Assembly (NCBI RefSeq): GCF_000019225.1
Contig: NC_010995.1
Span: 2,860,501-2,924,500 of the forward strand
Length of the DNA: 64,000 nt
Direction of reading: 5' to 3'
Origin: Cellvibrio japonicus Ueda107
GTDB taxonomy: Bacteria; Pseudomonadota; Gammaproteobacteria; Pseudomonadales; Cellvibrionaceae
The position numbers were made by a program, and so were the translations under genes. Positions within the stretch are counted from its first letter, which is position 1; each line of letters opens with the position of its first letter. Shown piece by piece: positions 27,601 to 34,977 of the stretch. The notes beneath the pieces are model-generated. The model ran no database searches, was not told the origin of the DNA, and saw only the letters and a list, made by a program, of their open reading frames with translations.

Positions 27601-29468
27601 ATCACATTATTGGCAGATGTCTTGCCTTTATCCAGGCCATACTCCTGCTTATGGTCTCGCTCTGCCCAAATCTTGAGATTGGGGGGTTGCAGGAAGGTGT
27701 CCTCCAGCTTGACATTCAGCATACCCATTATGTTTTTACTCGCATCCATCAACTGGACCCGCTGGGTTCCCATATAACCCGTCGCCCGGTTGATAACCAC
27801 CAGCCTCACCCACTCTCCCGATTTGGGATGATCGGCTTCACGCTTGCGCAACGGCTCTGCCAAACGGTATTCCTCCGCCCAATCCGCCCAATTCTTGTGT
27901 CGGTTAATCGCACCAATATTCAAGTCATAATCTGCAGGGCCGCGCAGCATCAGGCGATAATAAAAATATTTATCATCCTCCCCCAAACCGATATCAACGC
28001 GACTGCTGATCTCTTCATCTTTCAAACCACTGCGCTCCAGTATTAACTGGCCTGTAGATTCGCGAAAAACCAAGATATCGGTATTTTTCAAATCCTCTTT
28101 GCTAATACTTTTTAATAACCCATTAGGCGCTGGATCAGCGGCCCTGTCCGATAGGCGAACAGCATTCGGCTGCCCTTGTACTTTTGGCAAGGAACTGAAA
28201 TAAACCCCCTGATACTGACCATTCGCTTTGGCCACAAATACCTTCTTTATACTGCCATCGGGTTGTGGCTGATCCTCTATGTCTCCCACTTCAGACGTGT
28301 CATATTTACCATCACCATCAAAATCGTAAAACGTCTGGGCAGTCCTATCTGTTGCGGCAGCAGTCACATGGTATTCTGTGGTATTACCAACACTAATGGC
28401 TGAACCATCCGGGTTACGTAAGAATATTCGCCCTGATAGAAACATAACATCAACCTTAAGGTCGACGTTATAAAAATACGTGGATAAGGAGCCAGCTAAA
28501 CCTGACGCATTGACATAAGCCGTAAGTCCTAAAAAACCACCAACCGGTAGTGGATCGTAGCAAAACGTCGAATCCTGGCGCCTCAGGTAATAAGGAAGCA
28601 GCGGTGCACCATAGGGACTGAAGTTGGCATAATACAGTTCAGCCCAGACATCTGTTGTATAATTAACCCCACCTGGGCAAATAGGCAGGTGAAAACGCAT
28701 AATATATTTGCCTTGGCTATCCGTTAAGGCAAGGCTCCCTGGAAACACCTCTGGATTAATATAAACTTTTACGTGTTTGACCGGGCCAAAAATATGGTCA
28801 TCATGTTTACGTATTCCGCTATAAAACTCCTGGGGCTCATTAGCGTCACCAAAAAAACCCACTCTAGGCGCAATATTATTCTCGGTACTATGAACAACCT
28901 GCCCTTTGTCATTCAGCAACAAGGTGCCTTTTTCCGGGATAGCGGGAACATCCTGCGATAAATCGACACTAAATGACAGTAATACCAAAGGTTCCCATGC
29001 CCCTTTGTGCCCAGAGGGAACAATACGATGACTCTGCCCCCGAACCAATACACTTTTTACATAGGATTTCAGTGGTGGCTTGATGATCGTAGTCTTTCCA
29101 TCCGCTGCTTTGTATTCCGTCTGCGTAAACTCTTCGACAGGCACTATCTCGGCATCCATGGCCAGGTCATGTTTACGACTCTCCTTGTAAATATCGTATC
29201 GCGCTTTCTCCATGCGATACTCCTGTGCTGAAATGATACTGAGATCCTTGAACTCCCCGCTCCAGCTAACAACACTGACTTCTTCACCATCCTCGTTATA
29301 TTCCACCAAGATCGGTTTTCCCTGGCTGTCCAGTACCATCGCACGGGCCATCACGGCACCGTGTTTCAGTGCCTCCCCAGTAACAGCGGCCATACTCCAC
29401 AATAGAAGTATCGGTACAAAGGAAATACGTACAGCACGCAGTAATATCGCTAAAAAATCAAATGCCAT
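24636..29468 (-). CDS. full-length lytic-transglycosylase-like polymorphic toxin A (1610 aa)
   Basis: I start at the ATG at 29468 (MAFDFLAILL) because the signal peptide (ISFVPILLLWSMAAV, cut near TGEA) follows directly and the paralogue at 37727 begins there. Residues to about 915 are the shared head, with DFDGDGKYDTSE. Then come WVFTRNGLHVYYEVPGN, Ig-like strands and a shortened peptidoglycan-binding-like segment (MKGSDVAMLEAILWNIG, near 1136). The variable domain has MAQMEVSSRQQRDY (Glu near 1301), SKGFNQLLNTYNYG and LGGYNQGAG (near 1450). The conserved tail ends QEWMSGKQWSKV ... GRVNCN. The substrate should be peptidoglycan; the catalytic Glu assignment is by analogy. An immunity candidate lies 20 nt downstream. 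Confidence 0.85.
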   Translation of the reverse strand: MAFDFLAILLRAVRISFVPILLLWSMAAVTGEALKHGAVMARAMVLDSQGKPILVEYNEDGEEVSVVSWSGEFKDLSIISAQEYRMEKARYDIYKESRKHDLAMDAEIVPVEEFTQTEYKAADGKTTIIKPPLKSYVKSVLVRGQSHRIVPSGHKGAWEPLVLLSFSVDLSQDVPAIPEKGTLLLNDKGQVVHSTENNIAPRVGFFGDANEPQEFYSGIRKHDDHIFGPVKHVKVYINPEVFPGSLALTDSQGKYIMRFHLPICPGGVNYTTDVWAELYYANFSPYGAPLLPYYLRRQDSTFCYDPLPVGGFLGLTAYVNASGLAGSLSTYFYNVDLKVDVMFLSGRIFLRNPDGSAISVGNTTEYHVTAAATDRTAQTFYDFDGDGKYDTSEVGDIEDQPQPDGSIKKVFVAKANGQYQGVYFSSLPKVQGQPNAVRLSDRAADPAPNGLLKSISKEDLKNTDILVFRESTGQLILERSGLKDEEISSRVDIGLGEDDKYFYYRLMLRGPADYDLNIGAINRHKNWADWAEEYRLAEPLRKREADHPKSGEWVRLVVINRATGYMGTQRVQLMDASKNIMGMLNVKLEDTFLQPPNLKIWAERDHKQEYGLDKGKTSANNVIGTEGASLSSDEKITVYTAWYDEEGRPLPEGLGEDNGLQYGLTARLAKVTAENKLDAVSHSKLSEFGIKPGTHTEVLRVKDNLTTEDHFYVHVVGTSKHEKPSFDVNPGAPPPLDTRPKHATPFLVPFNDESEDWKSWSAWNQLKRAYDAEQLDSEPIKPRAAYSWYLRPEYQFSQLSLEVESIIREYTDESGNKNEQELLVEQEGEGRIPTIRSNDDLITVFYSLIANNLNRLTPLEGEQEWVFGLGASEVKATIGKNREIRFDNLSHIDYLDPTDLLSIRLYLNHDAANTLWEWVFTRNGLHVYYEVPGNTQEKSKRALPKISDVNCSATTCSDIEILSLLAPEDEGYQEVTPPMAAPETKVRTLGGMRLRFRYIPPNLDGLQVTKVTWNMGYKGRYCNRYGVDAVACVTKEANDTYEQTQPTVPPLPNETGDWSVYWEPVKDGQEEETDWSNWAGTQTTDTGVGSSLKAEYTIPVAGTGISGVVTPIRVTKYFDRTFTLSTRELKPATGTEEPMKGSDVAMLEAILWNIGMSPSTKPGIGGVRLSTDVARSEYKTSNPSVGQMVGRFNYISFGPIANPTQKMDMAKQNNNDPIAELGLHWRHYAQAHSYWRNATVLYSNLDAATITLAESVWDGVVNYPNGISFPNIDATYSAARHSNIQTLTGSSFSRSDILKAMAQMEVSSRQQRDYRTIVGGADERGSKGFNQLLNTYNYGASAEDGDKKAAREVTAYRADGSSAVNHYDARFNIIAKAAWMAVYDRRSIANGGSGGGSFYRAFAAAGSTSYQGTYTWPTANPLKRIKAGSVSNAVSGTNHSDDDYERLAKGLGGYNQGAGIFSGGANKSWINMLLDRHSPQSQDFINVKAIAYKDRSGDEKKLFANTESMRYAMSIMHDSDKLNLSYRTYVWKGGVEPDEIPVLGADGNPETDEHGAIRMQANPKAGQDWCFGYGEQEWMSGKQWSKVKSDASYFTNLGKPQNPVGRVNCN
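26640..28478 (-). repeat. 1.84-kb direct repeat in toxin heads, copy in toxin A
   Basis: Nearly identical to 34899-36737 at a constant offset of 8259 bp. Similarity drops at both ends although both genes continue as homologues, which points to gene conversion rather than simple duplication. Confidence 0.9.
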
Positions 29469-29638
29469 CGGACTCAATATCCCTATTAATTCTGTTTTTG
29501 TATTTTGCATCAAGCGGCACAGCAACGGCTGTGATAGCGAATAGTGAGAATGCAAAAACGGCCCGGTACACAAGGTGTGTACATTATCGCACCTTGTATG
29601 GCACACAGGCCGCTCATGAGCCGACACTATAACTCAGC

Positions 29639-29896
29639 TTACCCGCCAGATGAAGCTGACAGGATGATGTGGCCGGGGTTGACGGTGACGTGCAGTTCTG
29701 TACCAATCGGCAGGTTAGCCTGCTCCAGCCAATAACCTTTGAGCAGGATAAACGGCACAAACCGTGGGCAGGATTTTTGGCGGAAGGTCGGGCTGTGGAA
29801 CTGATAGTCGTAATAACCTTCGCGGACTTTGAGCTGGCGGTGGTAGGGAAACTTTGCAGTCGAGCGGGGCTCTGGCTTATCATTGCGCTTAGCCAT
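29639..29896 (-). CDS. symE: SymE-like type I toxin (copy 2)
   Basis: 85 residues, differing from copy 1 at only about eight positions (for example EPRST for EFRST, ELHVTV for ELQVTV). All core blocks are intact. It sits between the N-terminus of toxin A and a plus-strand transposase gene, which is unusual for a chromosomal housekeeping gene and suggests that the whole symE unit was copied here. A GGACTCC-type leader matches copy 1. Confidence 0.8.
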   Translation of the reverse strand: MAKRNDKPEPRSTAKFPYHRQLKVREGYYDYQFHSPTFRQKSCPRFVPFILLKGYWLEQANLPIGTELHVTVNPGHIILSASSGG

Positions 29897-30036
29897 AATG
29901 GACTCCGTGTAAGTCTGTTGTGGTTAGCTGCCTCTGGGTGTTCGAGCACTCAGGGGTAGCGCCTTTGTGTAAAGGGTTTTGAATGTAAAAACGGTTGCTT
30001 GGGGCTCCTGTGTTTGGGTTGCAAGCAGCCATAATG

Positions 30037-30082
30037 AAACACCAGAAGGCTGTATAAATCAACAGTTTTCTGGTGTTTTTTT
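30037..30082 (+). terminator. Rho-independent terminator of the symE unit (copy 2)
   Basis: AAACACCAGAAGGCTG pairs with CAGTTTTCTGGTGTTT, followed by a T-run. Compared with copy 1 both arms have changed, yet the stem is kept through compensating and G-U pairs. Confidence 0.8.
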
Positions 30083-30159
30083 ATACGCGGGATTTGACAA
30101 ATTTTCATGCCAGACAGTGCCCCATCACTCAAAACGACGATCTATCCCGATCCAACATC

Positions 30160-31062
30160 ATGGTTACCATAGCGCTCTTATTGTTCATATTGCTCAATGC
30201 CATTAGTCGGTTTATTCATCTTCGACAACAAAGGCACTTCTTTAAAAGTAAACCCCAAAATAACACGACAGAACACATTCCCACAGGAAAACAACGTAAA
30301 CCTGACTGGGTAAAACAAGAAATCATCAGATTAAAGGCATTTATGATTCACGATGGCGGTCGAAAGATTGCCGATACGTTTAACCGGCTTTATGCCGATA
30401 AACGGCAAATGACCGTAGGCAAAACCTTCGTTTACAACACGATTCAAAAACATCGTTACGACATTAGGGTATTGCGCAAAAAAATAAAGAACAAAAAGCC
30501 GCGCACCTTACCCAGGAATTTTGTATGGTCAATGGATTTAACCCGGATAACTGACAACCAACATCAACCCCACAACGTATTCGGCATTATCGATTCCGGA
30601 ACACGGGCTTGCCTTTATCTGGATAAAGTACAGACAAAAGCATCCATCACGTTATTACGCTGCCTGCTGGATACGATAGAAAACCTTGGAAAACCCAGAG
30701 CTATCCGCACAGACAATGAAGCAGTATTTACATCACGCCTGTTTCGTTTCGGGCTATGGATTTTGAATATCAAACACCAAAGAACTGAAGTTTGCTGCCC
30801 ATGGATGAACGGAAAGATTGAACGATTTTTTGGGACACTGAAGAGAAAGTTACAGCACTACACTATCCACTCCGCAGAAACCGTAGCCAATGACCTGGCC
30901 GTCTACAGATTTTGGTACAACCACATACGGACGCACCAGTATTTAAACGGAAGAACACCCGCAGAAGCTTGGGGCAAGCAGACACTAAATCTCAACAATC
31001 AACCTATTGGATTTTCTGCATGGGATAGTGCATTAACCGGATATTATCTACCACCTTCATAG
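30160..31062 (+). CDS. DDE-type integrase/transposase (rve core), 300 aa
   Basis: I use the ATG at 30160 (MVTIALLLFILLNAISRF); the frame is open further upstream but overlaps the symE-unit terminator. After a hydrophobic N-terminal helix, a helix-turn-helix-like part precedes the catalytic core: FVWSMDLT (Asp), IRTDNEAVFTS (Asp) and GKIERFFGTLK (Glu), then WYNHIRTHQYLNGRTPAEAW, typical of integrase-core proteins. All three acidic residues are present, so it may be active. It is encoded opposite to the toxin genes and separates the two full-length lytic toxin clusters. Terminal repeats belonging to it were not found with certainty. Confidence 0.8.
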   Translation: MVTIALLLFILLNAISRFIHLRQQRHFFKSKPQNNTTEHIPTGKQRKPDWVKQEIIRLKAFMIHDGGRKIADTFNRLYADKRQMTVGKTFVYNTIQKHRYDIRVLRKKIKNKKPRTLPRNFVWSMDLTRITDNQHQPHNVFGIIDSGTRACLYLDKVQTKASITLLRCLLDTIENLGKPRAIRTDNEAVFTSRLFRFGLWILNIKHQRTEVCCPWMNGKIERFFGTLKRKLQHYTIHSAETVANDLAVYRFWYNHIRTHQYLNGRTPAEAWGKQTLNLNNQPIGFSAWDSALTGYYLPPS

Positions 31063-31249
31063 CAACAGGATATTTGCTGACACTACAGCTCTGCACACGG
31101 AAATTTCATGTCCGGGGTTTTTCACATCCAGAACACAGAAATAGAAAGATTTTTCCCCCGCCACCCTTCAGCGGCAGAGAAAAAATCAGAAATAACGAAA
31201 AATTGTTAAAGAGCAAAGCTAGATTTTTAGATAAATCCAGCAAAAAACA
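31063..31249. other. intergenic stretch after the integrase gene, no gene seen
   Basis: Low-complexity, A-rich sequence with no credible gene or clear terminator. It leads into the 42-bp direct repeats. Confidence 0.5.
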
Positions 31250-31291
31250 GGCTTGAAATTAACCACCTAATGTACCGCGGACATTCGGACA
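31250..31291. repeat. 42-bp direct repeat, copy 1
   Basis: GGCTTGAAATTAACCACC through CGCGGACATTCGGACA; 38 of 42 bases match the copy at 31326. Read on the minus strand it begins TGTCCGAATGTCCGC, a TGT start as seen in many transposon ends. Confidence 0.8.
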
Positions 31292-31325
31292 GTACACCGA
31301 TTTTTATTGCAATCCTGCAAAATCG

Positions 31326-31367
31326 GGCTTGAAATTGACCACTTAACGTACTGCGGACATTCGGACA
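31326..31367. repeat. 42-bp direct repeat, copy 2, possible transposon terminus
   Basis: It ends GGACATTCGGACA, and homology to toxin-head sequence starts within a few bases after it. That makes 31367 a probable outer edge of an inserted element whose other end is to the left or lost. Confidence 0.6.
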
Positions 31368-31369
31368 GG

Positions 31370-31597
31370 ACATCGGCTTCGCGCTTGCGCAACGGCTCTG
31401 CAAGACGGTATTCCTCCGCCCAATCCGCCCAATTCTTGTGTCGGTTAATCGCACCAATATTCAAGTCATAATCTGCAGGGCCGCGCAGCATCAGGCGATA
31501 ATAGAAATATTTATCATCCTCCCCCAAACCGATATCAACGCGACTGCTGATTTCTTCATCTTTCAAGCCACTGCGCTCCAGTATTAACTGGCCTGTA
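31370..31597 (-). pseudogene. toxin-head fragment between a transposon edge and junction repeat d
   Basis: About 75 codons of the shared head survive in frame (TGQLILERSGLKDEEISS to EPLRKREAD), nearly identical to the intact genes. On its upstream side it is fused to the junction repeat, on its downstream side it is interrupted by the 42-bp repeats. No start or tip is present. It is a headless module that was cut by an element. Confidence 0.8.
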
Positions 31598-31599
31598 GA

Positions 31600-31667
31600 C
31601 AAAAAGGCAGGACAGCCTTTTTGCACAGCGAAGCTGCCCGAAGGGCGAGGCACAGGGATGTGCCGAG
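31600..31667 (-). repeat. junction repeat, copy d
   Basis: Same 68-bp unit, following the 356-aa immunity gene and its terminator. The join here is to a different point of the toxin gene (STGQLILERSG) than in copies b and c. Confidence 0.9.
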
Positions 31668-31700
31668 TGAATCACGAAAAACTTCATTTTCTCAATACTT

Positions 31701-31741
31701 AAAAACAAAAACGGCAAGGGATTTTCATCACTTGCCGCTTC
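31701..31741 (-). terminator. terminator of the 356-aa immunity gene
   Basis: CGGCAAG / CTTGCCG stem with a T-rich run on the minus strand, about 20 nt past the stop codon. Confidence 0.8.
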
Positions 31742-31761
31742 TGTCTTATCAAACTGAAATC

Positions 31762-32522
31762 TTACTTCAACACATCAGGATCATTCAACAATGGATCATG
31801 CATTTCGGGAATGAGCTGTCCGACCTGGCCTGGACATTCACTCTTGCTGGGATAGCCTTTTTGCCAAGTTAGATTCTTAGCTTCCAGCCAGCCCTTGCCA
31901 GTATCTGATGCAGTAGATTGCTTTTGATATTCACCATTCACCAGTTTGTAGTGGATATAGGTATCACGAATCTTTTCAAAGCCTTTGACCGGGTCTTTCT
32001 TCAACCTCGACTGATAAAACTTTCGCCATACCAATATATCTTGCGTGTTTTCAGCTTCAAAACTACCCACATATATCTTTGCATATCCACGATAACCAAT
32101 ATCAGTAGTACCCAATTCTTCGTATAGCTTACGGGAACCATATTGCGGATCATTATCTTCATTCGTCAGCGCCAATCCGTTCTCAATCAACTCTGGCCAG
32201 CTTATCCAATCGGGATTATTGTACATAACTGCAAATATGGTCTTTTTCTTCTCTGGCGAGAAAATCACAAAGTCATTCATTAAAAATATAGCCAGGTCTG
32301 CTTTGCCATCTCCTGTCAGATCACCATAACGCAGTGAATTATGGTTAAAGCATCCATACAGGCCAAGCTCATCCTCATTGTATGCTGAACGGAACGGGAT
32401 CAATATGCCGTGATCCTGAATTCGCTCTATGTACTCCGCCTCTATAAATTCTTGGGATCCCCAGCGACCTGTCCACCAAGGTGTCATACAATCCTCTGGC
32501 TCATCATCAACTGCACAAGGAC
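31762..32522 (-). repeat. near-identical immunity segment, copy 2
   Basis: Partner of 16955-17715. The pair of repeats (toxin tip plus immunity body) spans about 2.7 kb in each place, interrupted only by the divergent toxin 3' end and immunity 5' end. Confidence 0.85.
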
Positions 32523-32832
32523 TGACAGCACCTAGATTCCAACCGCCAAGATATTTTTCATTTTTTATATCAGCACTATATACTCTGTTTTTTTTGTCAG
32601 ATATGTACCAATTATCTCCATCACCTAAATTAGTCCATCCCAAACAACTGCTGATCCTTTCAACCCCATTTGAGTACAAAACCTTAAACATTTCACCTCC
32701 CGCTTGAAGTTGTTCCTTAGTCTTTGTAGCAGGATTACCATCACATTTTAGTGCATCACTTAATTGAATACTTGCATTGGCAACAGACGAGAAAAGCACT
32801 ACAACAATCATAAAATTTAGTTTCATTTTCAT
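31762..32832 (-). CDS. periplasmic immunity candidate of full-length toxin B (356 aa)
   Basis: Signal peptide MKMKLNFMIVVVLFSSVANA, then SIQLSDAL. Only 9 nt separate its ATG from the toxin stop codon. The first 100 residues are unlike those of the 353-aa protein, but from the AVSPCAVDDEPEDC block to the end the two are almost identical, including the TGDGKADLAIF loop and the common tail. It is thus a hybrid: a private N-terminus on a shared body. The twin body goes with the twin toxin tip, supporting a specific pairing. Confidence 0.75.
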   Translation of the reverse strand: MKMKLNFMIVVVLFSSVANASIQLSDALKCDGNPATKTKEQLQAGGEMFKVLYSNGVERISSCLGWTNLGDGDNWYISDKKNRVYSADIKNEKYLGGWNLGAVSPCAVDDEPEDCMTPWWTGRWGSQEFIEAEYIERIQDHGILIPFRSAYNEDELGLYGCFNHNSLRYGDLTGDGKADLAIFLMNDFVIFSPEKKKTIFAVMYNNPDWISWPELIENGLALTNEDNDPQYGSRKLYEELGTTDIGYRGYAKIYVGSFEAENTQDILVWRKFYQSRLKKDPVKGFEKIRDTYIHYKLVNGEYQKQSTASDTGKGWLEAKNLTWQKGYPSKSECPGQVGQLIPEMHDPLLNDPDVLK

Positions 32833-33052
32833 TTCATCCGGTTACTGACAATTAACTCTACCAATCGGGGTTTTATAATTACCAACAGCATCTGTACTTT
32901 CAGCATCGTTTTTAACATCTTCCCAAATCTTACTACTCATCCACTCCCGTTCCCCATACGCAAAACACCAGTCCTGACCAGCCTTCGGATTAGACTGCAT
33001 TTTTATAGACCCATTCTCATCTGTTTCAGGATTTCCATCACTACCTAACACT

Positions 33053-34977
33053 GGAATCTGATCCGGCTCCACACCACCTTTCCAAATATACTGGCGATAA
33101 GGTAAACCAAACTTATCCGTACTATTGCGCACATCGATACTGTATTCACAAGGCGCACAACTTCCCTTAGGCCGGTTTTTCAAAATAGTCGGCCAACTCT
33201 GGCTACCCGGTGAAGCGTTATACATCGCAATACCTTTTGCCAATAGCTCGTATTTATCATCCGACGCCGATAATGATTTAAACGCCCCACACGTACTCCC
33301 AGTACAATTTTTATAACCCTTCGGCCCATTCGTACCATGCACTTTAGTCTGGCCACTGGTATTAAATGCTAGATAAAAAGGGCCTGGGTGATTCAACCCT
33401 GTTGCATCCGCTGTTGTCGGCTTGGCTGAGGTATGAATGATAAATCCTTTCAGGTTGTCTAATGGATCAAAGTAGTTCAAACCGGCATTCTTATGCACTT
33501 TATACGGCTCCCGACTATAACGAAAATGAAACTGAACCTGGTTATAGCTCATACTACCCAACTCGTCTGCGCCACCCTCTGTCATCCTAAATCCTGTAAA
33601 TGGACGACCACTTACGCTCCCCCAATGACTATCCGCTTCACGCGCTTTCCAAGCAACCAACAAATCTACCCGACTTTTTGCTGCCTTATCCAGGCCAGCC
33701 AATTCAAGAACAGTTTCATGAATCGCCTGCGTATAGGTGGCTGGTGCATCTGCATTAAAGCCATTTTGCCACAAGTCCGCTGCACTGCTGAGCCAGGTAT
33801 CTGCATCAGGATGTTTTGCAATAAGAACCTTGGTGTTGTCGCCAGGATTCACATAATCCACCGCCAGTAGTGTCTGTGTATTACGGTATTTTGATACACC
33901 TGATAGTATTCCCCCCAACGACCACCCAGGTCTTTTAAGGTCTGGTTATCGACTATACCGCTGGAGTCTTTACCGCCACTGCGACTGAATTTTCCTGCTT
34001 CCTTCGCAGAAATATGCCGCCCCTGGAACCGGCGTACCATTCCCTCCATTGCCACTTTACCCGCTGCGCAAGTGTTCCATCCACCACTGTAAATATCCCT
34101 TACTTTCGCATCGGTACCATCACAATTTTCAGTAAATCCTCTCGGATTACCTTTTTTATCGTTACCACGATTAGAGTAAATTCTATTACCAGACAAACCC
34201 GCATTCGAATTAGCTTGGTAGTCTGAGCCTTTTTGAGGGCTAATCCCCAACTGCCACAACATCGCCTCCAACATAGCAACATCACTTCCCTTCATCGGCT
34301 CTTCCGTTCCTGTAGCCGGTTTGAGTTCACGAGTGTTAAATGTAAATGTCTGATCAAAATATTTCGTCAACTTCACCGGTGTCACTACACCACTGGAACC
34401 CGTCCCCTGCACGGGAATCGTATACTCAGCCTTCATCGTGGCTGCGACACCCTTATCAGTCGTTTGCGTACCCGCCCAGTTACTCCAGTCGGTTTCCTCC
34501 TCCGAACCATCCTTCACCGGCTCCCAATACACACTCCAGTCACCTGTTGTATTCGGCAACTGCGGAATGCCGAATTGGTGCTCATAGTCACTACCCGCTT
34601 CCTTCGTGATACACCCAACAGTATCCACTCCATAGCGATTGCAATAACGACCCTTGTATCCGATATTCCAGGTGACCTTCTTGACTTCCAACCCATCCAG
34701 GTTAGGCGGGATATAACGCAGGCGCAAACGCATCCCGCCCAGTGTCTTGATTTTGGGCTCCGGTTGCTGGGGGGCCGCATTCGGTGGCGTTACCGTTGGC
34801 TGTTCATCTTCCTTTGCCAACAGGGATAATATTTCTATATCGCTGCAAATCGCCGGGCCACTGGCTCCTGATCCACAGTGTATATCCGCCATATTGGGCA
34901 AAGCCCGTTTACTTTTCTCCTGCGTATTTCCCGGTACTTCGTAATACACATGCAACCCATTCCGCGTAAACACCCAC
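33053..34977 (-). repeat. 1.9-kb direct repeat, toxin tip B in full-length gene
   Basis: Partner of 18248-20157. The upstream limit is the codons for WVFTRNG, the same joint at which the headless modules begin. Confidence 0.85.

Larger units (their letters stand above)
29639..30082 (-). repeat. symE unit, copy 2 (toxin gene, leader and hairpin)
   Basis: About 440 bp matching 983-1428 with scattered substitutions. Identity begins at the symE stop codon region and ends at the T-run of the terminator, so the unit is copied end to end. Confidence 0.85.

Noticed and set aside
29469..29627. N-terminal extension of toxin A
   Set aside because: Those codons are leader sequence, including the copied end of the 1959-aa gene; the signal peptide begins after the ATG at 29468.
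31267..31653. Open frame of 128 aa read as an independent gene
   Set aside because: It is a chimera of junction-repeat codons, a toxin-head fragment and transposon-end sequence; no ribosome site and no conserved whole protein.
16793..31667. Junction repeats as integron attC sites
   Set aside because: They contain hairpins but lack RYYYAAC and GTTRRRY cores at the ends, unlike the sites at 1454-2735.
34233..34829. 198-aa plus-strand frame, also seen at 19414-20010
   Set aside because: Antisense shadow of the toxin tip; both copies exist only because the toxin sequence is repeated.
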